A stretch of 64,000 nucleotides of DNA from Nocardia sp. BMG51109 (GCF_000526215.1 NZ_JAFQ01000004.1:3348001-3412000), one strand, 5' to 3'; numbered from the stretch's first letter, positions 8,052 through 17,033 are shown. The notes: generated from the sequence alone by a model not told the origin. Numbers and translations: made by a program.

Positions 8052-8399
8052 CTACCGCTGCTTCATCAGCGTCACCGCCTCGGCGATCGTGTGCGTCAGC
8101 TGCTGGAGCTGTCCGTTCATGGTGTCGAGGCGTTGATCCATGGTGTCGAGGCGTTGGTCCATGCGGTCGAAGCGCTGATCCATGCCGTCGAGGCGCCGCC
8201 CGTGCTGGCGGAGGGTTGCGATCAAAATCCCGAACTGGCGGCCGCTGGTGTTCTGGAATCGACGTAAGCGCAGGTCGACGCCTCGTACCGCGGCCAGTGC
8301 GGTGTGCGCGGTCCGGTTGGAATCGTCGATGAGTTCGTAGATGTCATCGACGTCGTGTCGCAACCGATCAACAACGGGGTCACGCTGCGGCTTGGTCAT
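8052..8399 (-). CDS. Small coiled-coil protein with tandem heptad repeats
   Basis: Hypothetical 115-residue protein, almost entirely helical and probably a coiled coil. Residues 75-100 repeat a seven-residue unit, RMDQRLD / TMDQRLD / TMNGQLQ, matching an imperfect 21-bp tandem repeat in the DNA (about 8117-8200). Repeats like this can arise by slippage and would lengthen the coil without breaking frame. No catalytic or DNA-binding motif is visible. The ATG (MTKPQRDPVV) was chosen because upstream codons overlap the promoter side of the divergent MFS gene. The function is unknown. Confidence 0.7.
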   Translation of the reverse strand: MTKPQRDPVVDRLRHDVDDIYELIDDSNRTAHTALAAVRGVDLRLRRFQNTSGRQFGILIATLRQHGRRLDGMDQRFDRMDQRLDTMDQRLDTMNGQLQQLTHTIAEAVTLMKQR

Positions 8400-8577
8400 G
8401 CCGATAACGCTAGAGGCTGCGCGGGCCCGCCGGAAGCGGTCGATCGGCGATTGGGGATAACTCTCCGATGTGGACAAAGACCGTTTCGACCTGCGGTATT
8501 TCGGTCGGTGAGTGAGATCACCGGCGATCGGGGATGCCCGGGCATTCGCCGCCGTGTTGGGCAGAGTCGTGGCTTCC

Positions 8578-9825
8578 GTGACCGCGCCCGATGCGGCGTC
8601 CTCCCAGTCTTCGTCCGACACCCCCGCCGGGCGCACCGGCTGGCACATACCCGCGGTGCTGGCCATGGCGCTCGGCGGTTTCGGCATCGGCACCACCGAA
8701 TTCGTCACCATGGGTTTGCTGCCGGACGTCGCGCAGGCCATGAACGTCTCGGAGCCGACCGCGGGACATGCGGTGTCGGCGTACGCCCTCGGAGTGGTCG
8801 TCGGCGCACCGGTGATCGCCGCGGTGTGCGCCCGGATGCCGCGCAAGCGTCTGCTGATCGCCCTGATGGTGGCCTTCACGGTGGGCAATGCGGCCTCGAT
8901 GCTGGCGCCCTCGTTCGAGACGCTGATCCTGGCGCGCTTCGTGACCGGACTGCCGCACGGCGCCTACTTCGGCGTGGCATCGCTGGCCGCGGCGACACTC
9001 GCGCCGGCGGGGCAGCGCGCCAAGGCGATTGCCGCGGTTATGCTGGGACTGAGCGCCGCCAATGTTGTCGGCGTTCCCGCCGCCACCTGGCTCGGCCAGA
9101 ATCTGGGCTGGCGCGACGCCTATCTCGTGGTCGCGGTCATCGGCCTGGCGACGGTGTTCGCGATCGCGAAATTCGTCCCGCAGCTGACCGGTATCCGCGT
9201 CACCGATCCACGCACCGAACTCGGCGCGCTGCGCCGCTCGCAGGTGCTGCTGACGCTGCTGGTCGGCGCCGTCGGCTTCGGCGGCATGTTCGCCGTCTAC
9301 ACCTACGTCACCACCACCCTCACCGATGTCGCCGGCATGCCGGTGGGCCTGGTGCCGCTCGTGCTGGCACTGTTCGGCCTGGGCATGGTCGCCGGGAACA
9401 TCGTGGGCGGCGTGCTCGCCGACCGCGGCGTGGACGGTTCGGTATTCGCGGTGCTCGTGGCGATGATCGTGATTCTCGCGGGATTCGTTGCGGCCGCGCA
9501 CAATCCGTACACGGCCGGAGTCGGCATCTTCCTGGTCGGCGCCTGCGGGTCGGCGCTGTCGCCAGGCTTGCAGACCCGGTTGATGGACGTGGCCCACGAT
9601 GCCCAGACCCTCGCCGCCGCGCTCAATCACGCCGCGCTGAATATCGCCAATGCGGCAGGTGCGTGGCTCGGCGGCGTGGTGATCGCGGCCGGTCTGGGAT
9701 ACACCGCCCCGGCGATGGTGGGGGCCGGCCTGGCCGTGGCGGGATTACTGCTGTTCACGATCACCGTCCTGCTCGCCCGGCGCGGTGGAGGTGCGGGCGC
9801 GGCCCCGGGTTCGTCGGCCGCGTGA
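8578..9825 (+). CDS. MFS transporter, DHA1 (AraJ/Cmx-like)
   Basis: Predicted 12-helix exporter of about 415 residues. The start of helix 1, GGFGIGTTEFVTMGLLPDVA, is the hallmark of the AraJ/CmlA-like DHA1 group, which includes chloramphenicol and sugar efflux proteins. Motif A is degenerate (ARMPRKRLLIALM), and motif C-like FVTGLPHGAYFGVASLAAAT is present. The GTG at 8578 gives a normal cytoplasmic N-terminus; GTG 8569 and an upstream GTG at 8512 are alternatives. A TetR gene lies 72 bases downstream on the same strand with its own operator-like site, so the two may not be one operon. The substrate is unknown. Confidence 0.85.
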   Translation: MTAPDAASSQSSSDTPAGRTGWHIPAVLAMALGGFGIGTTEFVTMGLLPDVAQAMNVSEPTAGHAVSAYALGVVVGAPVIAAVCARMPRKRLLIALMVAFTVGNAASMLAPSFETLILARFVTGLPHGAYFGVASLAAATLAPAGQRAKAIAAVMLGLSAANVVGVPAATWLGQNLGWRDAYLVVAVIGLATVFAIAKFVPQLTGIRVTDPRTELGALRRSQVLLTLLVGAVGFGGMFAVYTYVTTTLTDVAGMPVGLVPLVLALFGLGMVAGNIVGGVLADRGVDGSVFAVLVAMIVILAGFVAAAHNPYTAGVGIFLVGACGSALSPGLQTRLMDVAHDAQTLAAALNHAALNIANAAGAWLGGVVIAAGLGYTAPAMVGAGLAVAGLLLFTITVLLARRGGGAGAAPGSSAA

Positions 9826-9860
9826 TCGCGGGCCGATGCGGATCCACCGCACCGCCCGTT

Positions 9861-9884
9861 TTCATACAGACCTGAATGTAAGTG
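9861..9884 (+). promoter_or_regulatory. Putative AcrR-like operator before a TetR gene
   Basis: The 24 bases run CATACA, eight bases, then TGTAAG, resembling the inverted-repeat layout of AcrR-type operators. It lies 14-37 bases before the TetR start at 9898, where an autoregulatory site is expected. A cleaner version of the same half-site occurs at 10912-10929. Confidence 0.45.
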
Positions 9885-9897
9885 TAGAATTCCCGGA

Positions 9898-10542
9898 ATG
9901 ACCAGGCCCGCGATATCGAAGCCGCAGCGCCGCACGCAGGAGCAGCGCAGCAGCGAGATGCGCGTCCGGCTGCTCGACGCCACGATCGACTGCCTGGTCG
10001 AATACGGTTACGCGGGCACCACGACGCCGCGGGTCGCCGAGCGTGCCGGCGTGACGCGGGGTGCGCAGGTGCATCATTTCGGCTCCAAGACCGACCTGGT
10101 CGTGGCCGCGATCAGCCATCTCGCCCAGCGGCGCACCGAGGCCGCGATGCGGGAACTCGACCGCTTCCGGCGCGAGGGCGACCCGTTGGCCGCGGTCCTG
10201 GACTTCCTCTGGGAACTGCATCAGGGCCCGCTGTTCATCGCCGCCATGGAGCTGTGGGTGGCGGGTCGCGTCGACCGCCTCCTGGCCGCGGAGATGGCGA
10301 AGGTCGAGCCGTTCGTCAACAACGCCGTCCTGATGTCGGTCGCCCAACTGGTGCCGGACGAGGTCGACCGGAAGGTCGCCCGGGATTTCCTCTACACGGC
10401 GATGGACGCCCTCCGCGGAATCCTGATGTCCGACTTCATCGATCCGGATTCCGACCGGGCCCGCCGCCGATGGGCACGGGCCGCCGCCCACCTGCGCCTG
10501 GCGGCGGAATCCGTACTGCCGACTCTGCGCGCCGAGAGGTAG
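9898..10542 (+). CDS. TetR/AcrR family regulator
   Basis: Repressor of 214 residues. DNA-binding domain at about 18-65: RVRLLDATIDCLVEYGYAGT, then TTPRVAERAGVTRGAQVHHF, a helix-turn-helix with the unusual QVHHF recognition end typical of regulators of acyl-CoA and lipid catabolism clusters in actinobacteria. The C-terminal half is all-helical. It stands upstream of the thiolase/SRPBCC/MaoC/SDR operon on the same strand, and an operator-like palindrome of matching half-sites lies between. It most likely controls that operon and itself, with an acyl-CoA or steroid-type ligand; this is inference from context. Confidence 0.88.
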   Translation: MTRPAISKPQRRTQEQRSSEMRVRLLDATIDCLVEYGYAGTTTPRVAERAGVTRGAQVHHFGSKTDLVVAAISHLAQRRTEAAMRELDRFRREGDPLAAVLDFLWELHQGPLFIAAMELWVAGRVDRLLAAEMAKVEPFVNNAVLMSVAQLVPDEVDRKVARDFLYTAMDALRGILMSDFIDPDSDRARRRWARAAAHLRLAAESVLPTLRAER

Positions 10543-11001
10543 ACCCGAACACGCGCCGCGGCAACGACATACAACCATCGCGCCGGAGCCCGTGCCGGAC
10601 AACGTGTTCGGATGGCCGCCAGTCCTCTACCGGTCGACTGCCGGAGCGGCGCGCCCGCCCGACGGGTCGACGGTAGCGGAGACTTCCGCCGAGCATCCCG
10701 GGTGAGCCGACAGTCCGGTGTCCTGTCGCTGGTGCGTGCCCCCGATCCGGGTACGACGGCGCCGCGGTCCGGCTCGTGCGCATTCGTCGTCCGGCGATCG
10801 GTCGGTCCGGTGGTTTCGTCGTCGGTCGGGCCCGAGCGGGCACCGGTGTCCGGCGATCTGTTGCTGACGATCTGGCCTTCCTGCTTGGCCCGAACGCCCC
10901 CTTGCGCTCTTACATACAGCTTTGTATGTTTGTTTTTATCCGATCCGGAGCGGATCGCCGATGTCGCCGCGCGGGGGCGGTGGCCCGAGGTGAGGAGTTC
11001 G
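10543..11001 (+). other. Regulatory intergenic region before the thiolase operon
   Basis: About 460 bases with no gene I would defend; the long frames here are GC artefacts. The right-hand 90 bases become markedly AT-richer and contain the palindrome at 10912-10929, likely the promoter of the operon starting at 11002. A GAGGAG ribosome-binding site is at 10992-10997. Confidence 0.55.
10912..10929 (+). promoter_or_regulatory. Palindromic operator ACATACA-N4-TGTATGT
   Basis: Perfect 7-bp inverted repeat with a four-base spacer in an AT-rich pocket about 75-90 bases before the thiolase-like gene. The half-site ATACA/TGTAT matches the partial repeat before the TetR gene at 9898, making both likely targets of that regulator. 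No binding data are available. Confidence 0.65.
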
Positions 11002-12216
11002 ATGGCGAACAAGGTTTACGTCGTCGGTGTCGGCATGACGAAGTTCGAGAAGCCGGGGCGGCGGCAGGTGGAGGATGCGGACGGGACCCGGGCCTGGGAC
11101 TACCCCGACATGGCGCGGGAGTCCGGCACGAAAGCCCTTGCCGACGCGGGGATTTCCTACGATCGGGTGCAGCAGGCGTATGTCGGCTACGTGTACGGTG
11201 AGTCGACGTCCGGGCAGCGCGCCGTCTACGAGCTGGGGATGACCGGCATTCCGGTGGTCAACGTCAACAACAACTGTTCGACCGGTTCCACCGCGCTCTA
11301 CCTTGCCGCACAGGCGATTCGGGGCGGGCTGGCCGACTGCACGCTGGCGCTGGGCTTCGAGAAGATGCAGCCCGGGTCGCTCGGATCCACCTGGGACGAT
11401 CGGGAACAGCCGATGGCCAAGCACCTGATGGCGCTGGCCGAGATCTCCGAGGTGCTGTTTCCGCCGGCGCCGTGGATGTTCGGCGCGGCCGCCCGCGAGC
11501 ACATGCTCGCCTACGGCACCACCGCCGAGCACTTCGCGAAGATCGGGTACAAGAACCACAAGCATTCGGTGAACAACCCGTATTCGCAGTTCCAGGAGGA
11601 GTATTCGCTGCAGGACATCCTCGGCGCGCGGATGATCTACGACCCGCTGACCAAGCTGCAGTGCTCGCCGACATCGGACGGGTCCGGCGCGGTGGTCCTC
11701 GCCTCCGAGGCTTTCGTCGACGAGCACGGCCTGGCCGGCCGGGCGGTGGAGATCGTGGGGCAGGCCATGACCACCGACTTCGCCTCCACCTTCGACGGCA
11801 CGGCCAGGGGCATCGTCGGCCACGACATGAGTGTGCAGGCCGCCCGGCAGGTCTACGACCGGTCCGGTCTGGGCCCCGAGGATTTCCAGGTCATCGAGCT
11901 GCACGACTGCTTCTCGTCCAACGAGCTGCTGCTGTACGAGGCGCTGGGGCTGTGTGGCGAGGGCGAGGCGGGAAAGCTCGTCGACGACAACCTGACCACC
12001 TACGGCGGCACCTGGGTCGTGAACCCGTCCGGCGGGCTGATCTCCAAGGGACATCCTTTGGGCGCAACGGGTTTGGCGCAGTGCAGCGAGCTGACGTGGC
12101 AGCTGCGCGGACAGGCCGACAAGCGTCAGGTGCCGAATGTGACCGCGGCACTGCAACACAACATCGGGCTGGGCGGGGCCGCGGTCGTCACCGCCTACCG
12201 GCGCGCAGAGAGCTGA
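11002..12216 (+). CDS. Thiolase-superfamily lipid-transfer protein (SCP-x/Ltp type)
   Basis: A 404-residue thiolase-fold protein of the SCP-x/lipid-transfer subgroup, which cleaves or retro-aldol-cleaves acyl-CoA intermediates in fatty-acid or sterol side-chain breakdown. The nucleophile is Cys92 in [15 protein letters not shown]. Other active-site loops are [28 protein letters not shown] (His) and [10 protein letters not shown], where classical thiolases have a Cys and this group has His. The start is an ATG behind GAGGAG. It is the first gene of a four-gene run (thiolase, SRPBCC, MaoC, SDR) resembling peroxisomal-type beta-oxidation. The substrate is not readable from sequence. Confidence 0.88.
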   Translation: MANKVYVVGVGMTKFEKPGRRQVEDADGTRAWDYPDMARESGTKALADAGISYDRVQQAYVGYVYGESTSGQRAVYELGMTGIPVVNVNNNCSTGSTALYLAAQAIRGGLADCTLALGFEKMQPGSLGSTWDDREQPMAKHLMALAEISEVLFPPAPWMFGAAAREHMLAYGTTAEHFAKIGYKNHKHSVNNPYSQFQEEYSLQDILGARMIYDPLTKLQCSPTSDGSGAVVLASEAFVDEHGLAGRAVEIVGQAMTTDFASTFDGTARGIVGHDMSVQAARQVYDRSGLGPEDFQVIELHDCFSSNELLLYEALGLCGEGEAGKLVDDNLTTYGGTWVVNPSGGLISKGHPLGATGLAQCSELTWQLRGQADKRQVPNVTAALQHNIGLGGAAVVTAYRRAES

Positions 12217-12230
12217 CGAGAGGAAACACC

Positions 12231-12668
12231 ATGGGGCACATCGAATACACCAGGACGCTGTCCGTCCCGCCCGAGGCGCTGTGGGCCGTCGTCGGCAACC
12301 CGAACACCTGGGGCGACTGGTTCTCCATCCACGAGCGCTGGATGGAGGAGCCGCCGGCCACCCTCGAGGTGGGCGACAAGCTGGTCGCCAAGATCGTCAT
12401 GCTCGGCATGGCCAACAAGTTCGAGTGGCATGTCGCGGCGGTCGAGGCGCCGCGCACCCTGACCCTGGCGGCGACCGGAATGGCCGGCGTGCGAGTCGAA
12501 TTCACCTTCGCCATCGCGCCCGACGGCGACGGCGCGGAGCTGTCGGTGAACGGCGACTTCGAGGGCGCGCTGATCAAGGGTGCGCTCGGCAAGGCCGTGG
12601 AGAAGGACGGCGTCGCGCAGCTCGAGAAGTCGCTCGCGCAGCTCGAGACGCTGGCCGCGGCGGCATGA
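12231..12668 (+). CDS. SRPBCC family protein (polyketide cyclase/START-like)
   Basis: A 145-residue single-domain protein of the SRPBCC fold (a helix-grip hydrophobic pocket). It starts HIEYTRTLSVPPEALWAVV, the standard first strand and helix, followed by the WGDWF-type loop and the strand pair GDKLVAKIVMLGM / FEWHVAAVEAPRTLTLAATG, ending in a long C-terminal helix. Such proteins bind lipids or polyketide-like ligands. It lies 14 bases after the thiolase gene with an AGAGGAAA ribosome-binding site, so it probably handles an intermediate of the same pathway. No catalytic residues can be assigned. Confidence 0.85.
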   Translation: MGHIEYTRTLSVPPEALWAVVGNPNTWGDWFSIHERWMEEPPATLEVGDKLVAKIVMLGMANKFEWHVAAVEAPRTLTLAATGMAGVRVEFTFAIAPDGDGAELSVNGDFEGALIKGALGKAVEKDGVAQLEKSLAQLETLAAAA

Positions 12669-12739
12669 GCGGTCAAGCGCGGAGGCGGCAGCGGAGTGTA
12701 ACCACGGAGCGCTCCGCTCGTGCCGGGGAAGGACACAGC

Positions 12740-13654
12740 ATGAGCGAGCGATCGGTGGGCGCGGAGACCGCCGGCCGGACGGTCGAATTCGATGCCTCCG
12801 GCCTGAACCTCTGGTGCGACGAGGAGCGTTTCGAGGTGCGGCGGGAGCGGATCGCCGAGTACGCCGCCGCGACCAACGATCCCATCGAGGCGCACCGCAC
12901 CGGCACGGTGGCCCCGCCGGTCTTCGCGATCGTCCCGGTCTTCGACGCCATGCTGGTGCCCGTCATCGACGTCGCGCCGATGGACATCTTCGGCCGGGTC
13001 GTGCACGGCGAGCAGGACTTTCATTTCCACCGCCCGATCCGCCCGGGCGAGACCCTGGTCTCGCGGGCGCGGGCGATCGGGTACGCCGGCAAGCCGAACG
13101 GCAGCGGCATCACGGTGCACATCGAATCCCGCACCGAGGACGGCGAACTCGTCAACGAACAGTACCTGACGGCGTTCTTCCGCAGGATCGACGCGGGCGG
13201 AACGGTCGGGCGGGCCGCCCCGGAGCACCGTTTCGACGAGAACCTGCGGGCACACGATCCGGTGGCCGAGGTGCCCCAGCACATCGACGACGACCAGACC
13301 TACCGCTACGCACCGGCTGCCGGCGATCCGGTGCCGTTACACCTGGACGACGAGGTCGCCAGGGCGGCCGGGCTGCCCGGCATCATCGCGCACGGCCTGT
13401 GCACCATGGCCTTCGCGTCCTGGGCGGTGCTGACCGAGGTCGGCGACTCGGATGCCACTCGGCTGCGGCGATTCGCGGTGCGCTTCGCCAAGATGGTCCT
13501 TCCCGGTGACGATCTGCACACCAGGGTCTGGCGGTCCGGCTCCGAAAACGGCGTGACCACATACGCTTTCGAAACGGTTCGCGGCTACGACCGGTCCGGC
13601 CGGGGCCCTGCGGACGTCGTGCTGAGCGACGGCCTGGCCGAGATCGCGGACTGA
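12740..13654 (+). CDS. MaoC-like double hot-dog dehydratase
   Basis: A 304-residue protein with two hot-dog domains, similar in layout to (R)-specific enoyl-CoA hydratase 2. The N-terminal half (about 25-145) contains FHFHRPIRPGETLVSRA, a degenerate FAS1-type hot dog. The C-terminal half (165-300) carries the hydratase 2 signature as GDPVPLHLDDEVARAAGL, with Val where Asn is usual, then IIAHGLCTM; the catalytic Asp/His pair appears to be kept. It would hydrate 2-enoyl-CoA in the pathway served by its neighbours. It is 71 bases after the SRPBCC gene, and the SDR follows 56 bases later. Confidence 0.85.
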   Translation: MSERSVGAETAGRTVEFDASGLNLWCDEERFEVRRERIAEYAAATNDPIEAHRTGTVAPPVFAIVPVFDAMLVPVIDVAPMDIFGRVVHGEQDFHFHRPIRPGETLVSRARAIGYAGKPNGSGITVHIESRTEDGELVNEQYLTAFFRRIDAGGTVGRAAPEHRFDENLRAHDPVAEVPQHIDDDQTYRYAPAAGDPVPLHLDDEVARAAGLPGIIAHGLCTMAFASWAVLTEVGDSDATRLRRFAVRFAKMVLPGDDLHTRVWRSGSENGVTTYAFETVRGYDRSGRGPADVVLSDGLAEIAD

Positions 13655-13710
13655 CCCGGCGAGCGGACTCGACCCGCAGGTCGCTCGAACCACAGATCAG
13701 GAGACAACGA

Positions 13711-14580
13711 ATGGGTGCACTGGAGGGCAAGGTCGCCGTCGTCACCGGCGCCGGGCGCGGCATCGGCCGCGAGCACGCGCTGCTGTTCGCGCGGGAGGGC
13801 GCGGCGGTCGTGGTGAACGACCTGGGCGGCGACGGCGCCGGCGAGGGCAGCGACGTCGGCCCGGCGCAGGAGGTGCGCGACGAGATCCTGGCCGCGGGCG
13901 GGTCGGCCGCCGCCGACACCGGCAGCGTCGCCACCTGGGACGGCGCGAAGAACCTGGTGGACAAGGCGATCGCGGAGTTCGGCACGCTCGACGTCGTGGT
14001 CAACAACGCCGGGATCCTGCGCGACGGATTCCTCGCCGGCCTCGAGGAGTCGCAATGGGACGCGGTCATCGCCGTGCATCTGAAGGGGCACTTCAACGTG
14101 CTGCGGCACGCGGCCGCGTACTGGAAGCAGCAGTCCAAGGCGGGTATTCAGCCCCGGGCCGCGGTCATCAACACCGCCTCCGCCTCGGGTCTCACCGTGC
14201 CCAATGCCGGTCAGGTCAACTACGGCGCGGCGAAGGCGGCGATCGCCGCGATGACCCTGGTCGCCGCCGAAGAACTGGAGCGATACGGGGTGCGGGTGAA
14301 CGCCATCGCCCCCATGGCCCGCACCCGCTTGACGCTGGCCACGCCGGGCCTGGGCACGGTGTTCGCCGCCGAGGTGCCCGACGGCGAGTTCGACGCCTTC
14401 AGCCCGGCCAATATCTCCCCGCTGGTGGCCTACCTGGCCGCCGATGCGTGCCCGATCACCGGCAAGGTGTTCGCGGTGCAGGGCGGAGCGATCTCCGAGC
14501 TGGCCGGCTGGCACGACGTGAAGACCATCGAGACCGAGGGCCCCTGGCGGATCGACGACATCGCCGCTCGGCTGCCGTAG
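13711..14580 (+). CDS. SDR oxidoreductase, MFE-2/17beta-HSD4-like
   Basis: Classical short-chain dehydrogenase of 289 residues that would oxidise a 3-hydroxyacyl-CoA. The cofactor loop is VVTGAGRGIGREHALLFARE, with VVVNDLGGDGAGEGSD after strand 2, the same long acidic loop seen in peroxisomal multifunctional enzyme 2. NNAGILRD and the catalytic Ser-Tyr-Lys (INTASASGL, then VNYGAAKAAI) are present. The Asp after strand 2 suggests NAD preference. With the MaoC hydratase and thiolase upstream it completes hydration, oxidation and cleavage. The start follows AGGAGAC. A terminator follows at 14639. Confidence 0.9.
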   Translation: MGALEGKVAVVTGAGRGIGREHALLFAREGAAVVVNDLGGDGAGEGSDVGPAQEVRDEILAAGGSAAADTGSVATWDGAKNLVDKAIAEFGTLDVVVNNAGILRDGFLAGLEESQWDAVIAVHLKGHFNVLRHAAAYWKQQSKAGIQPRAAVINTASASGLTVPNAGQVNYGAAKAAIAAMTLVAAEELERYGVRVNAIAPMARTRLTLATPGLGTVFAAEVPDGEFDAFSPANISPLVAYLAADACPITGKVFAVQGGAISELAGWHDVKTIETEGPWRIDDIAARLP

Positions 14581-14638
14581 CTTCGAAACCGCCGCCGTGA
14601 GGCCTGGCACGCCGCGGCGGGCCGGTGCCGCGAGTGCA

Positions 14639-14680
14639 GCCGGCGGATCGGTGCCGAGGGGTGATGACCGATCCGCCGGC
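14639..14680. terminator. Bidirectional terminator between SDR and hydrolase
   Basis: Perfect 14-bp inverted repeat GCCGGCGGATCGGT / ACCGATCCGCCGGC with a 14-base loop, between two convergent genes. The right end lies five bases from the hydrolase stop codon. Confidence 0.8.
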
Positions 14681-14685
14681 CTCCC

Positions 14686-15537
14686 TCACACCGCACGCAG
14701 ATGCGTGCGGCTGGCATAGATGTGCTCGGCGAGGAGCGTCGCGACCCGGTCCGGTGCCTCCAGCATCGGGACGTGCCCGACGCCGTGCACCAGAATGCGG
14801 TCCGCGGCATCGGACAGGTCGCGCAGGAAGACCCTGGCGTACAAGCGGTTCGGGATTATCCGGTCGTGTTCGCACAGCAGCAGGCGCACCGGGGTCGGCA
14901 GGGCCGACAGCTCCGCGAGGGAAGGTATGCGCAACGCGGTGATCAGCAGCGGGATCATCCCCGGGCAGTGCATCGCCGAGGTGATCGCCGCCTCCACGCC
15001 GCGCCGGGCCGCCGCCGCGGTGTCCTTGGTCAGCATGAATGCCGCGAATTTCCTCGCGGGAGCGCCGAACCGGACGGCGCGCGGCATCCGCTTGCCCACG
15101 GTCACCACCGGCCACAGCGACAGGAACTTCAGGCCCAGCCGAATCTGCAACAGCGACGGGGATTTCCAGCCGCCGGCCGGGGCGATCGCGGTCAGTGTCC
15201 GGGCCCTGCCGCGCCGCGCCAGCTCGAACCCGACCCAGCCGCCGAGCGAGTTGCCGGCGATATGGCAAGTGCGCCAGCCCAATTCGTCGAGTTGCGCCTC
15301 CACCTGGTCGGCCAGGGTGTCGATACCCAGGTGCCGGCCGCGCACCTGGGGCCCGCCCCAGTGGCCGGCGAAGGCCGGGGCGAACACCTCGCAGGTCCCC
15401 GACAACCGGTCGGCCACCTGCTCCCAGCAGTGCGGCGACAGCATGAAGCCGTGCAGGAGCAGGAGCGGATCGCCGGACCCCGTGTGCAGGGCCGTCATCG
15501 GTACGAGCGGGACGGACTCGGTGGTGTCGGACGTCAT
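14686..15537 (-). CDS. Alpha/beta hydrolase
   Basis: A 283-residue alpha/beta-hydrolase-fold protein. It shows LLLLHGFMLSPHCWEQV (oxyanion-hole HGF), the nucleophile elbow HIAGNSLGGWVGFELA (Ser near 104), the acid in LLLCEHDRIIP and the catalytic His in HGVGHVPMLEAPD. A mobile cap lies between about 135 and 205. The fold covers esterases, lipases, epoxide hydrolases and C-C hydrolases, and nothing here decides between them. The ATG at 15537 (MTSDTTESV) is preferred over upstream frames because AAGGGG precedes it. It is convergent with the catabolic operon, so a shared pathway is possible but unproven. Confidence 0.85.
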   Translation of the reverse strand: MTSDTTESVPLVPMTALHTGSGDPLLLLHGFMLSPHCWEQVADRLSGTCEVFAPAFAGHWGGPQVRGRHLGIDTLADQVEAQLDELGWRTCHIAGNSLGGWVGFELARRGRARTLTAIAPAGGWKSPSLLQIRLGLKFLSLWPVVTVGKRMPRAVRFGAPARKFAAFMLTKDTAAAARRGVEAAITSAMHCPGMIPLLITALRIPSLAELSALPTPVRLLLCEHDRIIPNRLYARVFLRDLSDAADRILVHGVGHVPMLEAPDRVATLLAEHIYASRTHLRAV

Positions 15538-15732
15538 CGTCGCACCCCTTCCTGGACCGCGGTGTCCACAGGGAGTGTTGATGACCAGCATTCTACGGTC
15601 GATAGGCGGTCGGCATCATGCGTACGCCCGGGATACGGCCCGGCAAATCTCGCCGGGCGGGGCGCGCGCCGCGCGGCCCCGGCGGCCGGCAGGCGATGTG
15701 TACCGCATCCGCTTTCGCGTTATCGTGAGGCG

Positions 15733-16569
15733 GTGACCCCCCTCGATCTTCCCTATGAGACCTGGTCAGACGATTCCTCTCGGTACTGCACGATATCGAC
15801 GATCAACGTGAACGGGGTGCGCGCGGCGACCGGCAAGACGGGCCGCGGGATGCTCGAGTGGCTGGCGACGACAGACGCCGACATCATCTGCCTGCAGGAG
15901 ACCCGGGCAACCGACGAGCAGACGCACAAGGCGCTGGCGCCCGCGCTGGCCGACGGCTGGCACCTGGCGCACGCGGAGCCGGGGCGCAAGGGCCGGGCCG
16001 GGGTGGGGATCCTGTCCCGCCGCGAGCCGCGGGCGGCCCGGATCGGCTTCGGGAGCACCGAGTTCGACGGCATGGGCCGCTACGTCGAGGTCGAATTCGA
16101 CGGGCTCACCGTCGCGAGCGTGTATGTGCACACCGGCGAGGCCGACACGCCGATGCAGGACGAGAAGTACCGGTTCCTGGGCGAGCTGGGTGCCCATCTG
16201 AAGGCACAGACCGGCGACTTCGTGATCTGCGGCGACTGGAATGTCGCGCACACCGAACTCGACATCAAGAACTGGAAGGGCAACGTCAAGAACTCCGGCT
16301 TCCTGCCCGGCGAGCGCGCCTGGATCGACGAGGTGCTGGCCGCCGGATACGTGGACGTGGTCCGCGAGCTGCATCCGGGCGTGCCCGGACCGTACAGCTG
16401 GTGGTCCTACCGCGGCCGGGCCTTCGACAACGATGCCGGCTGGCGCATCGACTACCACCTGGCCCGCGGCGAGGTGGCCGGCCGGGCGAAACAGGCCGTG
16501 GTGGAGCGCGCCCCGGAGTACGCGCTGCGCTGGTCGGATCACGCCCCGGTGACGGTGCGGTACCGATGA
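15733..16569 (+). CDS. xthA: Exodeoxyribonuclease III (AP endonuclease)
   Basis: A 278-residue exonuclease/endonuclease/phosphatase-fold DNA repair enzyme acting at abasic sites. Motifs in order: TISTINVNGVRAA (metal-binding Asn), DIICLQETRA (Glu), DFVICGDWNVAHTELDIKNW (Asp-Asn pair), DNDAGWRIDYHLA and the terminal WSDHAPVTVRYR (Asp-His). This is the ExoIII family in its actinobacterial form. The GTG start at 15733 gives conserved length; the long open frame upstream is an artefact of the antisense hydrolase gene. Its TGA overlaps the ATG of the RNase gene by four bases, which is unusual company for a repair enzyme. Confidence 0.92.
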   Translation: MTPLDLPYETWSDDSSRYCTISTINVNGVRAATGKTGRGMLEWLATTDADIICLQETRATDEQTHKALAPALADGWHLAHAEPGRKGRAGVGILSRREPRAARIGFGSTEFDGMGRYVEVEFDGLTVASVYVHTGEADTPMQDEKYRFLGELGAHLKAQTGDFVICGDWNVAHTELDIKNWKGNVKNSGFLPGERAWIDEVLAAGYVDVVRELHPGVPGPYSWWSYRGRAFDNDAGWRIDYHLARGEVAGRAKQAVVERAPEYALRWSDHAPVTVRYR

Positions 16570-17033
16570 ACCTGTCCGACAAGCGAATGCGCACCCTGCT
16601 GGTGCTCGCCGGTCTGGTGGTCACCGTGGTGGTCGCGGGCGTGCTCGCGCTGCGCGGCGGCACCGACGCCGGGTCCGGCGCGAACTCGGTCGCCGCGAGC
16701 GCCACTGCGAAGGCGGGCGCTGCCGCAGCCGCCGTCACCAGCCGTGCGCCCGGCGTTCCCGACGGTGCGTACCGGACGCTGGCCGAGATCGATGCCGGCC
16801 GCTGGCCCGACTCGGCCGGCGCTCCCGGCACCAAAGGCGGTGACCAGTGGATGAATCGCGAGGGAACACTGTCGAAGAAGGACTCCTCCGGCAAGGCCAT
16901 CACCTACAAGGAATGGGACGTGAATCCGAAGAAGCGTGGCCAGACCCGCGACGCCGAACGGATCGTCACCGGTAGTGACGGCTCGGCCTACTACACGGGA
17001 GACCACTACAAGACCTTCACGAGGATGCGGTGA
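16566..17033 (+). CDS. Secreted barnase-like guanyl-specific ribonuclease
   Basis: A 155-residue exported RNase of the N1/T1/barnase group. A basic N-terminus and a hydrophobic helix (LLVLAGLVVTVVVAGVLAL, about 11-29) form a signal peptide or anchor, followed by an Ala/Ser linker to residue 60. The catalytic domain has YKEWDVNPKKRG (Glu general base), RDAERIVTGSDGSAYYTGD (Arg) and DHYKTF (His), the complete Glu-Arg-His set. It overlaps xthA upstream by four bases. Its stop overlaps the barstar start (TGATG), so enzyme and inhibitor are translationally coupled. The role may be extracellular RNA use or interbacterial competition. Confidence 0.9.
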   Translation: MNLSDKRMRTLLVLAGLVVTVVVAGVLALRGGTDAGSGANSVAASATAKAGAAAAAVTSRAPGVPDGAYRTLAEIDAGRWPDSAGAPGTKGGDQWMNREGTLSKKDSSGKAITYKEWDVNPKKRGQTRDAERIVTGSDGSAYYTGDHYKTFTRMR

